From JANMZO01 sp963763135 (lineage in GTDB: Bacteria; Actinomycetota; Acidimicrobiia; Acidimicrobiales; JANYDT01): a stretch of 64,000 nucleotides of DNA. Below, one piece after another: positions 41,880 through 50,941 of the stretch. The notes beneath the pieces are model-generated. The model had not been told where the DNA came from, did not search any database, and worked only from the letters and a program-made list of their open reading frames with translations. The first letter of the stretch is position 1; the number at the start of each line of letters is the position of its first letter. Location: positions 124,001 through 188,000 of the forward strand of contig CAVXNJ010000005.1 in the NCBI GenBank assembly GCA_963763135.1, given 5' to 3'. The translations under genes were made by a program, and so were the position numbers.

Positions 41880-42704
41880 TCAGGCTCCGCAGGTCTCCAA
41901 CGCACGGCGGGTCAGGACCCGGGCCAGGTGCGAGCGGAACTCGGGGCTGGCGTTGAGGTCTGACGGCGGCGTGAGGCCGTCGGCAGCGTGCGCTGCGGCG
42001 TCGGCGGCGGAAGCTCCACCAGCAAGGGCCGACTCGACGGCTGAAGCGCGAACCGGCACGGAGTCCATGTTGACGAGACCGACGCCGGCGTTGCTGCCGA
42101 GCTTCCAGGCGGCGACACCGACGATGGCCCAGTCCTGGGCACGGCGGTTGAACTTCTGGTAGGCGACCTTCGCTCCGGCGATCTTCGGAACGCGGATCTC
42201 GGTCAGGAGTTCATCGGCGGCGAGGGCCGTGGTGAGGAAGCCCTGGAAGAAGTCGGCAGCGGCAATGGTGCGCTCCCCCTTCGGTCCCTTGGCCACGATG
42301 GTTCCGCCCAGAGCCAGAACGGCTGCGGGAAGGTCGGAGGCGCCGTCGCCGTGGGCGATGGAACCACCGATGGTGCCGCGGTGGCGGACCTGGTTGTCGC
42401 CGACGTGGCTGGCCACGAGCGACAGGAGCGCGTTCTGCTCGGCGAGAAGGGCCGAGGTCTCGACGTCGCGGTGACGCGTAAGCGCGCCGATCGCGATGTG
42501 GTCGCCCGCATCACGGATGTAGGAGAGGTCTTTGACGCGGCCGACGTCGATGAGCTTGGCCGGCGACGCCAGGCGAAGCTTCATCAGCGGAAGGAGGGAG
42601 TGGCCACCGGCGAGGATCTTGGCGTCGTCGCCGTTCTCGACCAACTGGGCTACTGCGGCATCGGCGGAGTCGACGCGAACGTAATCAAAAGCGGCGGGAA
42701 TCAT
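41880..42704 (-). CDS. coxM: CoxM-type FAD subunit of a molybdenum hydroxylase, 274 aa
   Basis: IPAAFDYVRVDSADAAVAQLVENGDDAKILAGGHSLLPLMKLRLASPAKLIDVG contains the FAD-binding AGGHSL motif, and RGTIGGSIAHGDGASDLPA is the second FAD motif (TIGGS). ALTRHRDVETSALL is also typical of medium subunits of CO dehydrogenase/xanthine dehydrogenase-like enzymes. It is transcribed with the [2Fe-2S] subunit 11 bp upstream. The length is slightly short of the usual 285-290 aa but complete. No large molybdopterin-binding subunit (CoxL) is adjacent: the next gene downstream is on the opposite strand and unrelated. The enzyme is therefore completed by a subunit encoded elsewhere, or the operon is a remnant. 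Confidence 0.88.
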   Translation of the reverse strand: MIPAAFDYVRVDSADAAVAQLVENGDDAKILAGGHSLLPLMKLRLASPAKLIDVGRVKDLSYIRDAGDHIAIGALTRHRDVETSALLAEQNALLSLVASHVGDNQVRHRGTIGGSIAHGDGASDLPAAVLALGGTIVAKGPKGERTIAAADFFQGFLTTALAADELLTEIRVPKIAGAKVAYQKFNRRAQDWAIVGVAAWKLGSNAGVGLVNMDSVPVRASAVESALAGGASAADAAAHAADGLTPPSDLNASPEFRSHLARVLTRRALETCGA

Positions 42705-42715
42705 GTTCTCTCCTC

Positions 42716-43174
<459 letters not shown>

Positions 43175-43390
43175 AGAAATCCCTTCCAAGATGTGAGCGG
43201 CTGCCGAGGGCAGGACTCGCAAATGCGACCCTGCGGTTCTATCACGCCGAGCGTAGATGTGCCTCGCGTCACGACGAAATCGCGGGGACAAACGGGTCCC
43301 TTTTTGGGCCAAACCGGCCTGTGCGCGTCGCACCCTCGCTTGCGGGTGCCGCGTACGGTCGTGGCGCCGGGAGGCGACGAAAGCGACTGG

Positions 43391-43879
43391 CTACTTCACC
43401 GGAAAGTGGAAGAGACCGAGGATGGCCTTCAAGAGGTTGAGGTTGCCCTCCTGCGGATCCGGTGGAACCGGTCGCACGGCGTCGCGACCGTCGCCCATGA
43501 GTGCGTTGTTCTCCGCTCGGAGACCGGGAAGCAGTGTGAGCTTCTCACCGATCGGAACCATCCCGAACTGTTCGCGGGCGATCAGGGCCACTTCAGCGTC
43601 GGTGCGCAGCCGGGCCGACCTCGCCGTCAGCTCGGCATTGTGGGTCTTCAACATCGTCACCCGGGCCTTCGTGTCCCGAAGTTCGCGTTGTTGGGTGAGG
43701 TACTGGCGAACGGGAATCACCCCGAGCACGATCAACGCAACAAACAGCCCGACGACGGCGACGAGGGCGAGACCGCCACGAAGCGCAAACCGGCGAAGCC
43801 GCGTGCCCAGCGCACCGACGGAGACTCCGATGGTCGACTGCGGGCGAACGTTGGAGCGTCCGCCGAGCGTGGTGGCCAT
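43391..43879 (-). CDS. ftsB: FtsB/DivIC-like septum formation initiator, 162 aa
   Basis: A basic cytoplasmic N-terminus, one membrane segment (GGLALVAVVGLFVALIVLGVIPV) and a short coiled coil (QRELRDTKARVTMLKTHNAELTARSARLRTD) followed by VALIAREQFGMVPIGE match the FtsB/DivIC architecture: single-pass, extracytoplasmic coiled coil. ATG 43879 starts one base after the enolase stop, so the two genes are one operon. The eno-ftsB pairing is conserved in actinobacteria. The role is assembly of the division complex with FtsL/FtsQ. Confidence 0.9.
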   Translation of the reverse strand: MATTLGGRSNVRPQSTIGVSVGALGTRLRRFALRGGLALVAVVGLFVALIVLGVIPVRQYLTQQRELRDTKARVTMLKTHNAELTARSARLRTDAEVALIAREQFGMVPIGEKLTLLPGLRAENNALMGDGRDAVRPVPPDPQEGNLNLLKAILGLFHFPVK

Positions 43880-43880
43880 G

Positions 43881-45176
43881 TCAGGCCGTCCGCATGGATG
43901 CACGGGGCGTCAGGGCCTCAAGACCCCAGTACGCGGCCGAGTCGCCAAGCAACTCCTCGATCCGAAGCAATTGGTTGTATTTCGCCACCCGGTCCGACCG
44001 GGCCGGAGCGCCGGTTTTTATCTGTCCGCAGTTCGTGGCGACCGCCAGGTCGGCAATCGTCGAGTCTTCGGTCTCGCCGGAACGGTGCGACATAACAGCC
44101 GAGTACCCGTTGCGCGTGGCCAGGCCGACGGCGTCGAGCGTCTCGGTGAGCGAGCCGATCTGGTTGACCTTCACGAGAATCGAGTTGGCCGTCTTGCGGT
44201 CGATGCCCATCTGCAGACGCTCGGAGTTGGTCACGAACAGGTCGTCGCCAACAAGCTGGACCTTGCCGCCGAGTGCGTCGGTCAGAGCCTTCCAACCGTC
44301 CCAGTCATCTTCGGCCATGCCGTCTTCGATGGACACGATCGGATAGCGACTGACCAGATCAACCCAGTAGTCGACCATCTCAGCCGAGCTGAGCGTGCGG
44401 CCCTCGCCGGCGAGTACGTAGGAACCGTTCTTGTAGATCTCGCTGGTTGCGGGGTCGAGTGCGATACAGATCTGCTCGCCGGGCGTGTATCCGGCTTTCT
44501 CGATGGCTTCCACGAGGATCTTCACAGCGTCTTCGTTCTTCGCCAGGTTCGGAGCGAAGCCTCCTTCGTCGCCGACCGCCGTGGCCAGGCCACGATCGTG
44601 GAGGATCTTCTTCAGCGTGTGATACGTCTCGACGCCCCACTGCAGTGCCTCACGGAACGACGCCGCACCAACCGGCATGACCATGAATTCCTGGAGGTCG
44701 ATCGTGTTGTCTGCGTGCGCTCCACCGTTCACGACGTTGAGCATCGGCACCGGAAGCACATGGGCGTTCGGGCCACCCAGCGAGCGGAACAGCGGGAGAC
44801 CCAGCTCGTCAGCGGCCGATCGGGCCACCGCGAGCGACGCACCGAGTATCGCGTTGGCACCGAGACGTGCCTTGTTCGGTGTGCCGTCGAGCTGACCCAT
44901 TGCGTGGTCGATCGTGCGCTGATCATGTGCCTCGTGGCCGGTGAGCAGGTCGCGGATCTCGGTGTTGACCGCTTCAACCGCCTTCAGCACGCCCTTGCCG
45001 AGAAACCGGGTACCGCCATCTCGAAGCTCCACCGCTTCGTGCTCACCGGTCGAAGCACCCGACGGAACGATGGCCCGCCCGATCGCACCGGATTCCAGGT
45101 GCACCTCGACTTCAACGGTGGGATTGCCGCGGGAGTCCAAAACTTCGCGGCCGATGACCTTTTCAATTGCGCTCAT
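43881..45176 (-). CDS. eno: Enolase, 431 aa
   Basis: MSAIEKVIGREVLDSRGNPTVEVEVHLESGAIGRAIVPSGASTGEHEAVELRDG is the classic enolase start. GEVxDE-type metal ligands (AVGDEGGFAPN; VSIEDGMAEDDWDGW; QLVGDDLFVTN), LVKVNQIGSLTETLDA and SHRSGETEDSTIADLAVA are all present, covering the catalytic Lys and His and the three Mg2+ ligands. It converts 2-phosphoglycerate to phosphoenolpyruvate in the cytoplasm. I chose ATG 45176; the reading extends upstream to 45353 but that part is not enolase. ftsB follows immediately. Confidence 0.98.
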   Translation of the reverse strand: MSAIEKVIGREVLDSRGNPTVEVEVHLESGAIGRAIVPSGASTGEHEAVELRDGGTRFLGKGVLKAVEAVNTEIRDLLTGHEAHDQRTIDHAMGQLDGTPNKARLGANAILGASLAVARSAADELGLPLFRSLGGPNAHVLPVPMLNVVNGGAHADNTIDLQEFMVMPVGAASFREALQWGVETYHTLKKILHDRGLATAVGDEGGFAPNLAKNEDAVKILVEAIEKAGYTPGEQICIALDPATSEIYKNGSYVLAGEGRTLSSAEMVDYWVDLVSRYPIVSIEDGMAEDDWDGWKALTDALGGKVQLVGDDLFVTNSERLQMGIDRKTANSILVKVNQIGSLTETLDAVGLATRNGYSAVMSHRSGETEDSTIADLAVATNCGQIKTGAPARSDRVAKYNQLLRIEELLGDSAAYWGLEALTPRASMRTA

Positions 45177-45419
45177 GACGCCCTCTGGGGAAGTGGGATA
45201 CGGGCTGCCAGTGTGGGGGTTGGCGTGACCTAAAGGTAGTAGATCGACGGCGCCGCGTCGATCAAACATATGTTCCCCTACTATTTCCCAGCCGAGCGCG
45301 ACGTCGTCGGTCCGGCACCGGAATTCGACCTCGCGGACTCGTTTGATGTTCATTAATTGATGCTGAATATCGCCAAATCATCCCAACCGCTGCGTCGAGG
45401 GACCCTCTACGATCGACCG

Positions 45420-46337
45420 ATGCTCAACGTCGCCGTCATCGGAGAACAAGCCACCAGTTGGATCGACCGACTCCGTCTGGCCCGGCCCGAAGACCGGTTT
45501 GAAGCCGAAAACGACTGGACCGACCCGGGGATCGTCAACGCTGCGGTTATTTCGATCCCCAACGCGAAGCCGTTGCTCCGATTCCCGTCGCTCGGCGTAA
45601 TCCAGTCGCTGTGGATGGGCGTCGACGCACTGGTGGGCGACCCGGAACTCAGCCCCGATGTTCCCCTGGCCCGCATGGTCGACCCGGGCATGCCGATCTC
45701 GATGGCCGAAACCGTTGCGGCGTACGTGTTGTGGACCCATCGCTCCGGCGACGTGTTCCAGCGCAACCAGCGAAAGGGAATCTGGAAAGACGAACCCCAG
45801 CCGCTCGCTCCGCAACGAACCGTGACCATGCTCGGCCTCGGCGAACTCGGTCGCAAATGCTCACAGACCCTGGTCCAACTGGGTTTCAAGGTTGTCGGAT
45901 GGTCGCGGTCGGGCGCTCCGGTTGAGGGGGTCTCGGTCACCACCGACCTCGGCACCGCTCTTGCGGCCGGCGAAATCGTCGTGAACCTCCTTCCGCTCAC
46001 GCCCGAGACCCGGGGCATCCTGAACGCCCAGGCATTTAGCGCTATGCCAAAAGGAAGCGTCGTCATCAACGTCGGCCGCGGCGCACACGTCGTCGATGCC
46101 GACCTCCTCGACGCGCTTGACCGTGGTCATCTCCGTCACGCGGTCCTCGACGTGTTCAACGGTGAACCGCTTGCCGCCGATCACCGCTTCTGGACGCACG
46201 ACCACGTGACCGTCACACCCCACGTAGCGGCCGACAGCATGCCGGAAACCTGCATCCCGGTCGTCGCCGAGAACCTCCGCCGTTTCGCCGCCGGCGAGCC
46301 ATTGAACAACCTCGTAGACCGTACGCGCGGTTACTGA
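45420..46337 (+). CDS. D-2-hydroxyacid dehydrogenase (GhrA-like), 305 aa
   Basis: The NAD(P)-binding domain has TVTMLGLGELGRKCSQTLVQLGFKVVGWSRSG (GxGxxG) and VVNLLPLTPETRGILNAQAFSAMPKGSVVINVGRGAHVVDADLLDALDRGHLRHAVLDVFNGEPL (catalytic Arg and Glu). TPHVAADSMPE supplies the catalytic His. SLGVIQSLWMGVDALV and MAETVAAYVLWTHR are typical of the glyoxylate/hydroxypyruvate reductase A subgroup. ATG 45420 matches the family start. It is divergent from enolase and interrupts the otherwise conserved housekeeping cluster. Confidence 0.9.
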   Translation: MLNVAVIGEQATSWIDRLRLARPEDRFEAENDWTDPGIVNAAVISIPNAKPLLRFPSLGVIQSLWMGVDALVGDPELSPDVPLARMVDPGMPISMAETVAAYVLWTHRSGDVFQRNQRKGIWKDEPQPLAPQRTVTMLGLGELGRKCSQTLVQLGFKVVGWSRSGAPVEGVSVTTDLGTALAAGEIVVNLLPLTPETRGILNAQAFSAMPKGSVVINVGRGAHVVDADLLDALDRGHLRHAVLDVFNGEPLAADHRFWTHDHVTVTPHVAADSMPETCIPVVAENLRRFAAGEPLNNLVDRTRGY

Positions 46338-46354
46338 ATCGTTTATCGAGCTCG

Positions 46355-46984
46355 CTACCGCCGGTTCGCAATCCAGGGTCGTAGGCTGGCCAAAGCCAAT
46401 CGTGATGACTCGGCCAGGCGGTCAAGGTGGCGGTGCTCACGCTCGATGATCGCTTCGTCGAACCTTGCTGTGGCGCTCGCCTCGTCGAGTTGTTCTGCCT
46501 TGAGGCGTCCGAGATGATGGAGGAAGAAGTGCAGCTGTTCGTCGTGGCCGGACACGCGACAGAGCTCGATACCGTCTTCGAACAGTGTTTCGGCTTCTTG
46601 ATCGTGTAGGTACTGCAATGCCGTGGCCGTGTGGAGCAGCGCCTCGATTTCGATCTCGACGGAGCCTCGGGACCGAGCGAGCTCTATGGCGCGCCGACCG
46701 TATTGTGCTGCTTCACGTTCTTCCCCGAGCGGCGTGAGTGCCCAGGCGAGTTCGAGGAGCTTGTCGAGTATCTCAGCAACACCTCCTTCGGTTTCGATGC
46801 TCTCGCGATCTCGGGTGACTCGGTCGCGTGCGGCATCGATCTGGTCGTCGGGCAGTCGAAACCGTCGGAACCAGTCTTCGTCGATGTTCTTCTCTGCTTC
46901 GCCCACCGCGTGAGTCTCGCAGGTGATTGCACATTCCGGGTGTGCGCCGAGACCGCACGCAATCGGGCCGAAGTGTGCGGGCAC
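46355..46984 (-). CDS. TPR-like helical hypothetical protein, 209 aa
   Basis: After a Cys-containing N-terminus, residues about 75-200 form repeated helix pairs (EEREAAQYGRRAIELARSRGSVEIEIEALLHTATALQYLHDQEAETLFEDGIELCRVSGHDEQLHFFLHHLGRLKAEQLDEASATARFDEAI) of the TPR type, with three or so repeats. No enzymatic motif is visible, and it is cytoplasmic. Function is unknown; such small TPR proteins usually mediate protein contacts. The start is uncertain, because EWFRRFRLPDD-like sequence from residue 36 would also make a sensible N-terminus. Confidence 0.55.
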   Translation of the reverse strand: MPAHFGPIACGLGAHPECAITCETHAVGEAEKNIDEDWFRRFRLPDDQIDAARDRVTRDRESIETEGGVAEILDKLLELAWALTPLGEEREAAQYGRRAIELARSRGSVEIEIEALLHTATALQYLHDQEAETLFEDGIELCRVSGHDEQLHFFLHHLGRLKAEQLDEASATARFDEAIIEREHRHLDRLAESSRLALASLRPWIANRR

Positions 46985-47056
46985 TGTGCGTAGGGCGGCC
47001 CCATCGGAGGCTGCAGCAGCTACCTCCAGTCGTACTCGAGGCGCTATAGGCTCGAC

Positions 47057-47685
47057 TCAGATCGTTGGCTCAGGTACAGGGTAAGTGAGACCAGAGCGCT
47101 CGGCGATCCGAGGCAAAACCACGTTCTCGATCACAGGCAGTTGGGCGAAGTGCGACAGCCATTCGTTGCGCTCCTCGTGCAGGTGATTGACGAAGAGCGT
47201 CATTGCATAGCTCGTGGTGCCGCAGATCTCTGACGCAGTTCCACGAAGATCTTTGGGGCACCGCTCACGTGGGACAGGTGCTTCGAGATCCGCCCGTGAG
47301 CTCGCCCAGGGACTTCCGATCTGCCTGATCCTCGAAGCTCCACGTTGGCGCGAGTTCCTGTGGCAAGCACGTCGTGACTGCCGCTGCTCAGCAGGAAGGC
47401 GCACACCCATCGAGCATTGCTCAGCACGCTTTCGATCAGTGCGTTGCGAACCGTTACGTCGTCGAACTTGAACGTACACAGCTTGTCAGCAGCTGCAAGG
47501 TGCTGCCTAAACGCATAGACGACGCCCTCGACTGCCCGCTGCAATTCCTGGTGTGTTCGTTGCTTCGCCACAGTCCTAACTATGGCAGCCAGGCTTCGAT
47601 CTCGCAGAGGTGTTACTGGATGGGGAACATGCTCATGCTGTCCGGTGGCACGAACGAGCAGCCGGATGTCGACTCTCACACCCAC
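47057..47685 (-). pseudogene. Frameshifted hypothetical gene (decayed or misassembled)
   Basis: Two overlapping minus-strand frames each look like half a protein. The upstream part (47685 down to about 47310) encodes QELQRAVEGVVYAFRQHLAAADKLCTFKFDDVTVRNALIESVLSNARWVCAFLL. The downstream part (about 47280 to 47057) encodes DLRGTASEICGTTSYAMTLFVNHLHEERNEWLSHFAQLPVIENVVLPRIAERSGLTYPVPEP. One frame change around 47285-47310 would join them into a protein of up to about 200 aa. I do not recognise the family. Its position between two accessory genes fits decay, but an assembly error is equally possible. Confidence 0.45.
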
Positions 47686-48094
47686 GAGCGCGGCCTCGAG
47701 CGAAAGCCCAGCGGATCTTGATGCAACTAGAGGGCTGTCTGTCGTCCGTCTCCCACGCTCAAGTCATGACCTCAGCTATGAGTCGAGGAAATTGAGCGAC
47801 TCATTGGAGTCGATCGTGGAACCGGCTGCCTAGGCAGCGCCTGCGTGAATCGTCGAGCACGATCCGAACGGACGGTCGGGCACGGGCCGACCGACGACGA
47901 GATCGCAGGCACGCGACAGAGCTCGCCACAGATGGTGGAACTCACTGGCGTTCGACGATCGGTCAACATCCAACACCCGCTCGATATCGGGCGCGCAATG
48001 CGGCTGCCTTCACGACCTGGTTCGTGTTCGGGACGCGGTGGGTTGCGTCCCGAACACAAGCAGGGTCGTAGGTGTGCATATTCAAAAGGCCGGG
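47686..48094. other. Intergenic region with two palindromes; no gene seen
   Basis: No convincing coding sequence. It holds a 14-bp palindrome GCTGCCTAGGCAGC at 47825-47838 and a strong hairpin at 48024-48057. Base composition is slightly lower in GC than the flanks. Confidence 0.6.
48024..48057. terminator. 13-bp inverted repeat downstream of the HNH gene
   Basis: Perfect arms GTGTTCGGGACGC / GCGTCCCGAACAC with loop GGTGGGTT, 38 bp after the stop of the minus-strand DUF222-HNH gene. It lacks a clear U-tract, so it may be a transcription barrier or RNA 3' end rather than a textbook terminator. It could also be the border of a mobile segment. Confidence 0.5.
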
Positions 48095-49474
48095 TTAAAG
48101 GAGTCGGCCTGGTGGTGCGCTGCAGTAGTGGTCGCCGTTGGGTGCGATGAAGGTGAGGACGTCGTTGGCGTTGCCTTGCACGGTCCAGGGTTGATCCTTG
48201 GAATGCACCATACGGTGATGCCGGTAGCAGAGCAGGAAACAGTTCACGATGTTGGTTGGGCCGCCGTGGGCCCAGTGGATGCGGTGGTGTACTTCGGTGA
48301 ATAGTCCGTGGGCGTCGCAGCCGGGCATGCGGCATGTGCGGTCGCGTCGATGGATGGCTTTGTTCAACGCGACTGGAACATTACGGGTTTTGCGGCCGAT
48401 ATCGAGGACTTCGGATGCACCTCGGGTGACGATGCGGGTGATGTTGCAATCGCACAGGATGCGGTGCACGTCGTTGATCGTGAGTCCGTAGTTGGAGTAC
48501 CGGGTGAGCCCGATCCCACCGACGCGTTCTTCGAGCACGTCAAGGTTCACTTCGACATGAACGTCGGGACGACTGCCGTTGGTGGTTCCGATGTTGTTGT
48601 TGTGATCGAGAAAGAACCGCACGATCAACTCGAGCGCGTCGGCCCGTTCTTCGGCCCGGTTCCGGGTGTCTTCCGGTCCTTCCTCCGTCGACGAAGAACA
48701 CCCCGACGCCTTCGATGCCTTCGAGTTGGTGTTGCCATCTTCTAGGGTTTCGCTGTCGACCGGGACCTCGTCGGTGTTCTCACCACGCACTAGTTTGCGG
48801 GCCAACTCAATTGCCGTGCGGAACGTTTCGCCGAGTACTGGGGCGAGTGAGGCGTTCACGATGACCTGCCCGTCACCGATCTCGTTCACGAACAACTCCG
48901 ATGTCGGGTCCCGATCTGCGTCGTTATCCGAAGGCGTGTCGTCGTCAGGGTTCAGTGACTCGATCTCCGCATCAACCCGCGCCGCCCACGCGGCCATGAA
49001 CACCTTGCAATCATTCACGCTCAACCGGTTCGCGTGGGTGATGAGCATGTCAACATCACGCTCGGCATACTCAGCCCGTGCCTTGGTGAAACGTTCCAGG
49101 ATCACCCTGGCCTTGTCGACCGACAACTCACCATCGACCACGGCGTCGGCGAGTTCAACGCGTTCCCACAGTCCACGAGCAAGTTTCAACAACACCACCG
49201 CATGCCCGTGGCTGATCCCGAGACGGTGCTTCAACCATGCCGCCGGTGACAGGGACCCTTCCAACTTCCACGTGTCACGATCATCAAACGCGGCGACCGC
49301 CGCCGCCAGCTTGATCTCGGCTTCCTGGAACTGCTGCCAAGCCGCCAACACGTGATCGTTGAGTGAGCGGGCATCCAACTGACGGGTACGCGTGCGACCC
49401 ATGAACCCGAACAGGAACGGGTTACCGATCAGACCCTGCGGGTCGCATATCGGCGTGCCAACCTGATCGAACAT
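48095..49474 (-). CDS. DUF222 / HNH endonuclease family protein, 459 aa
   Basis: Residues about 30-300 are the helical DUF222 region (AAVAAFDDRDTWKLEGSLSPAAWLKHRLGISHGHAVVLLKLARGLWERVELADAVVDGELSVDKARVILERF). An acidic spacer follows. Residues about 375-435 are the HNH nuclease (RRDRTCRMPGCDAHGLFTEVHHRIHWAHGGPTNIVNCFLLCYRHHRMVH) with the Cys pair, catalytic His and zinc ligands visible. This is the 13E12-REP-type family that is multi-copy in actinobacterial genomes; its biological role is not established, but it behaves like a mobile or repeat-associated gene. I chose ATG 49474 (MFDQVG). It lies in a block that interrupts the eno/mazG gene order. Confidence 0.92.
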   Translation of the reverse strand: MFDQVGTPICDPQGLIGNPFLFGFMGRTRTRQLDARSLNDHVLAAWQQFQEAEIKLAAAVAAFDDRDTWKLEGSLSPAAWLKHRLGISHGHAVVLLKLARGLWERVELADAVVDGELSVDKARVILERFTKARAEYAERDVDMLITHANRLSVNDCKVFMAAWAARVDAEIESLNPDDDTPSDNDADRDPTSELFVNEIGDGQVIVNASLAPVLGETFRTAIELARKLVRGENTDEVPVDSETLEDGNTNSKASKASGCSSSTEEGPEDTRNRAEERADALELIVRFFLDHNNNIGTTNGSRPDVHVEVNLDVLEERVGGIGLTRYSNYGLTINDVHRILCDCNITRIVTRGASEVLDIGRKTRNVPVALNKAIHRRDRTCRMPGCDAHGLFTEVHHRIHWAHGGPTNIVNCFLLCYRHHRMVHSKDQPWTVQGNANDVLTFIAPNGDHYCSAPPGRLL

Positions 49475-49782
49475 ACCAACGATTCTACGAAAGGGGGTAT
49501 GACAAAAACCGACCTCCAACAAGAGGAAAACGAATATTTCCGATGTCGACTTCGCCCGTTGGCTAGGTGAACGCTTCGGCGGTTTTCCCGACCTTGGAAA
49601 GCCAAGGTGGGTCGGGCACGTCGATTCGGCGCGGTCATGCCGGCGAACACCAGTGCGCTACTTGCCCTCGCGACCCGGCCACGACGGGCGAAACTCACTG
49701 AGACCGAAGCGACGGTGATGGCTCTCGGGATCATGCGGGCAACTACTGTTCCGGCTCAAGCCGGTGTGTGACAATCAGCTCA
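49475..49782. other. 308-bp intergenic region between HNH gene and mazG
   Basis: It contains the HNH promoter side, a hairpin ACCTTGG-AAAG-CCAAGGT (49591-49608) and a 44-codon plus-strand frame (49637-49771) without SD or recognisable product. Nothing else is supported. Confidence 0.5.
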
Positions 49783-50940
49783 CTAGCGATCGGCGGATTT
49801 TGCAGCGCGTTCGATGGCTTTGATGGCTTCCCAGTTGCGCACGACGTCGGCGCTTGAGGTGATTTCACCGGGATCGAAGTCAGGGCGCGGGAACACGTGG
49901 GGATGCCGGTAGACGAGCTTGTCGTGCAGGCCCCGGATTACGTCTTCCAACGAGAACCAGCCCTCGTCGTGGGCCACGACCGAGTGAAACACCACCTGGT
50001 AGAGAACGTCGCCCAACTCCTGTCGGTAGTGGACAACGGCGTCGTCGTCGGGTGCTAAGTCCACATAGGAGTCTTCGTCGCCGAGTTCATTGATCGCTTC
50101 GACCAACTCCGCCGCTTCTTCGACGGCGTAGGGCGCAAGCGACTGGATCGTGCGCTCGGCGTTCCACACACACTCAACCCGCAGCTGCTCCATCAGCGAC
50201 CAGAGCCGATCGGCCGCCGGACCCACCCGCCTCGGCAGTTCCGGTACGTACAACGACGTGAGGTGATCGGCCGCAACACACTGGTCGAGCTTGGACCAGT
50301 GGACCGACAGCACCTGTTCGTCGGCTAACCCGAGATGGTGAAGGACCGTGATCTCGGGAAGTTCCGAGGCATCGGCGACCGCGTCACTGATAGCGAGCTT
50401 GATGTCGCTCATCACGGCGTTGCTGTGGCACTGGGCCACGAGAAACGGTCCGCGACGGCCGGCAATGTCGTCGGTGAAGCGATGGCCGTCGATGATCGTG
50501 ACCGTTCGAGCGAGCGGATCAACCCCGAGCCGAACCCAGGCGAGGTCCGCGAACGACAACGCCGGGATCACCTCGACTGAGACGCCTTCCGCCGGTGCCC
50601 GGGCCAGGAGCAACTCGACCGTGTGCTCAGCGACAGCGGGTGACCCCGGTACGGCGTAAAGGACTTCGCCGAACTCAACGGCCTGACGCAGCAGATCGTC
50701 GACCACCTGCGTGTAGACCTCGGTGAAACTGTCGGACTTTTCGTAGAGGTGATCGTAGGAAATCGCGTCGGGAACCGCCGAGGCCGACGGATGGACGGCC
50801 GTTCGCAGCACCCTACGCGACACCTTCTCGATCGCGTTGATGGTGGCCGCCGTCAGAAGCGACGCATCCGACGGTCCGAGCCCGACCACGACAATCCGAG
50901 GGCCGACCGAAACCGGCCCGTGACCGGCCGATTCACCCAC
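49783..50940 (-). CDS. mazG: Tetrapyrrole-methylase/MazG fusion (YabN-like), 385 aa
   Basis: Residues 12-220 are an SAM-methylase-like domain (PRIVVVGLGPSDASLLTAATINAIE; VLYAVPGSPAVAEHTVELLL; TVTIIDGHR). Residues about 245-375 are MazG (LWSLMEQLRVECVWNAERTIQSLAPYAVEEAAELVEAINEL; YRQELGDVLYQVVFHSVVAHDEGWFSLEDVIRGLHDKLVYRHPHVF). This is the YabN-type fusion; MazG hydrolyses NTPs to NMPs, and the function of the methylase half in such fusions is unclear. The usual ECPWD motif is ECVWN here, but the metal-binding EExxE and ExxD residues remain. It starts two bases after the surA-like stop, so the two are one operon. Confidence 0.9.
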   Translation of the reverse strand: MGESAGHGPVSVGPRIVVVGLGPSDASLLTAATINAIEKVSRRVLRTAVHPSASAVPDAISYDHLYEKSDSFTEVYTQVVDDLLRQAVEFGEVLYAVPGSPAVAEHTVELLLARAPAEGVSVEVIPALSFADLAWVRLGVDPLARTVTIIDGHRFTDDIAGRRGPFLVAQCHSNAVMSDIKLAISDAVADASELPEITVLHHLGLADEQVLSVHWSKLDQCVAADHLTSLYVPELPRRVGPAADRLWSLMEQLRVECVWNAERTIQSLAPYAVEEAAELVEAINELGDEDSYVDLAPDDDAVVHYRQELGDVLYQVVFHSVVAHDEGWFSLEDVIRGLHDKLVYRHPHVFPRPDFDPGEITSSADVVRNWEAIKAIERAAKSADR

Positions 50941-50941
50941 G

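Noticed and set aside
43284..43302. GGGAC...GTCCC inverted repeat upstream of coxS as a DosR box
   Set aside because: Spacing between half-sites is 6 instead of 4, and the WW centre is missing.
45177..45353. N-terminal extension of enolase
   Set aside because: 59 residues without similarity to the family; MSAIEKVIGREVLDSRGNP is the standard start.
49637..49771. 44-codon plus-strand gene
   Set aside because: No SD, no recognisable product, unusual composition; likely chance.
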